Shown here: one piece after another, positions 63,057 through 64,000 of the stretch
Layout: each line of letters starts with the position of its first letter
Position numbering within the stretch: position 1 is the stretch's first letter
Origin: Streptomyces fulvoviolaceus
Lineage (GTDB): Bacteria; Actinomycetota; Actinomycetes; Streptomycetales; Streptomycetaceae
DNA: 64,000 nucleotides
Direction of reading: 5' to 3'
Assembly: GCF_000718165.1 (NCBI RefSeq)
Contig: NZ_JOEY01000005.1
Span: forward strand, 124,001-188,000
Notes under the pieces: model-generated
The model's input: the letters and a program-made list of their open reading frames with translations, nothing else
Told to the model about the DNA's origin: nothing
The model's database searches: none
Program-made: the position numbers and the translations under genes

Positions 63057-64000
63057 TTGGCGTCGCACCGCAAGTCGCGTCCCGCGGGTACGCGCGTAGC
63101 AGGCATACGGACCCCGGCGCTGGCCACGGCAGCCCTCACGTCCGTGGCCCTGCTGTCCCAGACCGCCAACGCAGCACCGGCCGATGACAAACCGAGCCTC
63201 GAAGAGGTCGAGAAGAAGGTCGACGACCTCTACCGTCAGGCCGAGTCGGCGACCGACAAGTACAACTCGGCCAAGGAGAAGACCTCCAAGCAGCGCAAGG
63301 AGGTCGACACCCTCCTCGACGACGTCGCCCAGCGCACCCAGCAGCTCAACGAGGCGCGGGAGGAGCTGGGTTCCTTCGCCGCCGCCCAGTACCGCACCGG
63401 CGCCTCCGCCCCCGACACGGCGACCTTCCTGCTCGCGGACTCCCCGCAGGACTACTTCGACCAGGCCCAGCTGATGGGTCGTATGACGAGTCGCCAGAAG
63501 AGCATGGTCGACGACTACGTCACCGAGCAGTCCGCGACGATGGAGAAGCGCCAGGAGGCCACCCAGAGCCTCGAGACGCTCACCGAGTCGCAGAGCGACC
63601 TGAAGACCGCCAAGGCGAACGTCCAGACGAAGCTCTCCGACGCACGCACGCTGCTGTCGAAGCTGACCGCCGAGGAGAAGGCGCGCCTCGCGGCGATCGA
63701 GAAGGAGAAGCAGCAGGAGGCCGCGCGCAAGGCCGCGGAGCTCGCGCAGCAGCAGGCGGAGGCGGAGCAGAAGGCGGCCGCGGAGGCCGCGCAGCAGGAG
63801 AGCAGCTCGTCGTCCGCCACGGACACCACGGACTCCTCGTACGCCACCAAGGCCGCGAAGGCGATCGCCTTCGCCCGCTCCCAGATCGGCAAGCCGTACG
63901 TCTGGGGCGCCACCGGCCCCGACTCCTACGACTGCTCCGGCCTCACCCAGGCTGCCTGGAACGCCGCCGGCATCTCCCTCCCCCGCGTCACCTACGACCA
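63057..64000 (+). CDS. NlpC/P60 family peptidoglycan hydrolase (cut by window edge)
   Basis: At least 314 aa, 3' end missing. TTG 63057 is supported by GGAAGGAG nine bases before it. A signal peptide (about 1-42, QTANAAPA) is followed by a long coiled coil (about 50-250, EVEKKVDDLYRQAESATDKY... LTAEEKARLAAIEKEKQQE). The NlpC/P60 domain starts at about 270, with GKPYVWGATGPDSYDCSGLT; the Cys in YDCSG is the nucleophile. His and the third residue lie outside the window. The layout (coiled coil plus NlpC/P60) matches RipA-like enzymes. The riboswitch ties it to c-di-AMP. Confidence 0.93.
   Translation, partial: MASHRKSRPAGTRVAGIRTPALATAALTSVALLSQTANAAPADDKPSLEEVEKKVDDLYRQAESATDKYNSAKEKTSKQRKEVDTLLDDVAQRTQQLNEAREELGSFAAAQYRTGASAPDTATFLLADSPQDYFDQAQLMGRMTSRQKSMVDDYVTEQSATMEKRQEATQSLETLTESQSDLKTAKANVQTKLSDARTLLSKLTAEEKARLAAIEKEKQQEAARKAAELAQQQAEAEQKAAAEAAQQESSSSSATDTTDSSYATKAAKAIAFARSQIGKPYVWGATGPDSYDCSGLTQAAWNAAGISLPRVTYD

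Overview
This window is high-GC actinobacterial DNA, almost certainly from the core chromosome of a Streptomyces. The reasons are very high G+C at third codon positions, frequent GTG and TTG starts, many ATGA/GTGA start-stop overlaps, known Streptomyces intergenic repeats, and a purN-purH / sucCD / pcrA / mdh / folD neighbourhood that I recall from Streptomyces chromosomes. There are no rRNA or tRNA genes, no CRISPR array and no intact transposase. Both ends are cut: a MocR-type regulator at the left and a NlpC/P60 hydrolase at the right.

Layout. 1-2 kb: a MocR-like regulator diverging from two AhpD-like proteins and a PEP-mutase/isocitrate-lyase-family enzyme. 2-9 kb (minus strand): a five-gene choline/glycine-betaine operon, with aldehyde dehydrogenase, choline-dehydrogenase-like oxidase, and an ABC ATPase, double permease and binding lipoprotein. 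9-16 kb: secreted and single-pass membrane proteins, a coupled pair of unknown genes sharing a 24-residue motif, a DinB-like gene with a scrambled middle, and a MarR-GNAT fusion. 16-21 kb: mdh, two HTH-membrane proteins, a DUF3017 protein and folD. 22-32 kb: signalling and envelope genes, namely two tandem FHA-plus-kinase cassettes, an acyl-CoA dehydrogenase, two secreted peptidoglycan-binding proteins and a third kinase carrying the same kind of domain outside the membrane.

33-43 kb: a secreted M23-like protein, purH and purN, two membrane proteins, an HTH/sigma-like chimera, then sucD and sucC. 43-47 kb: two secreted repetitive proteins of unknown function. 47-55 kb: a divergent gene set comprising a MoxR ATPase, a DUF5682 protein, a VWA protein, two tiny coupled ORFs, a SWIM zinc-finger protein and a DUF5691 protein. 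Its composition resembles the uncharacterised E. coli yehLMPQ genes. Both sides start from sequences that look like the actinobacterial DNA-damage (RecA-NDp/PafBC) promoter. 55-64 kb: icmB, a lipase, an M23 peptidase, pcrA, a short element with 28-bp inverted ends, a ScyD/ScyE-type protein, and a c-di-AMP (ydaO) riboswitch in front of the NlpC/P60 gene.

The two strongest candidates for an undescribed system are the MoxR/DUF5682/VWA/SWIM/DUF5691 cluster with its damage-type promoters (46971-55184) and the motif-sharing gene pair at 11119-13219. Functions of both are inferred, not shown.
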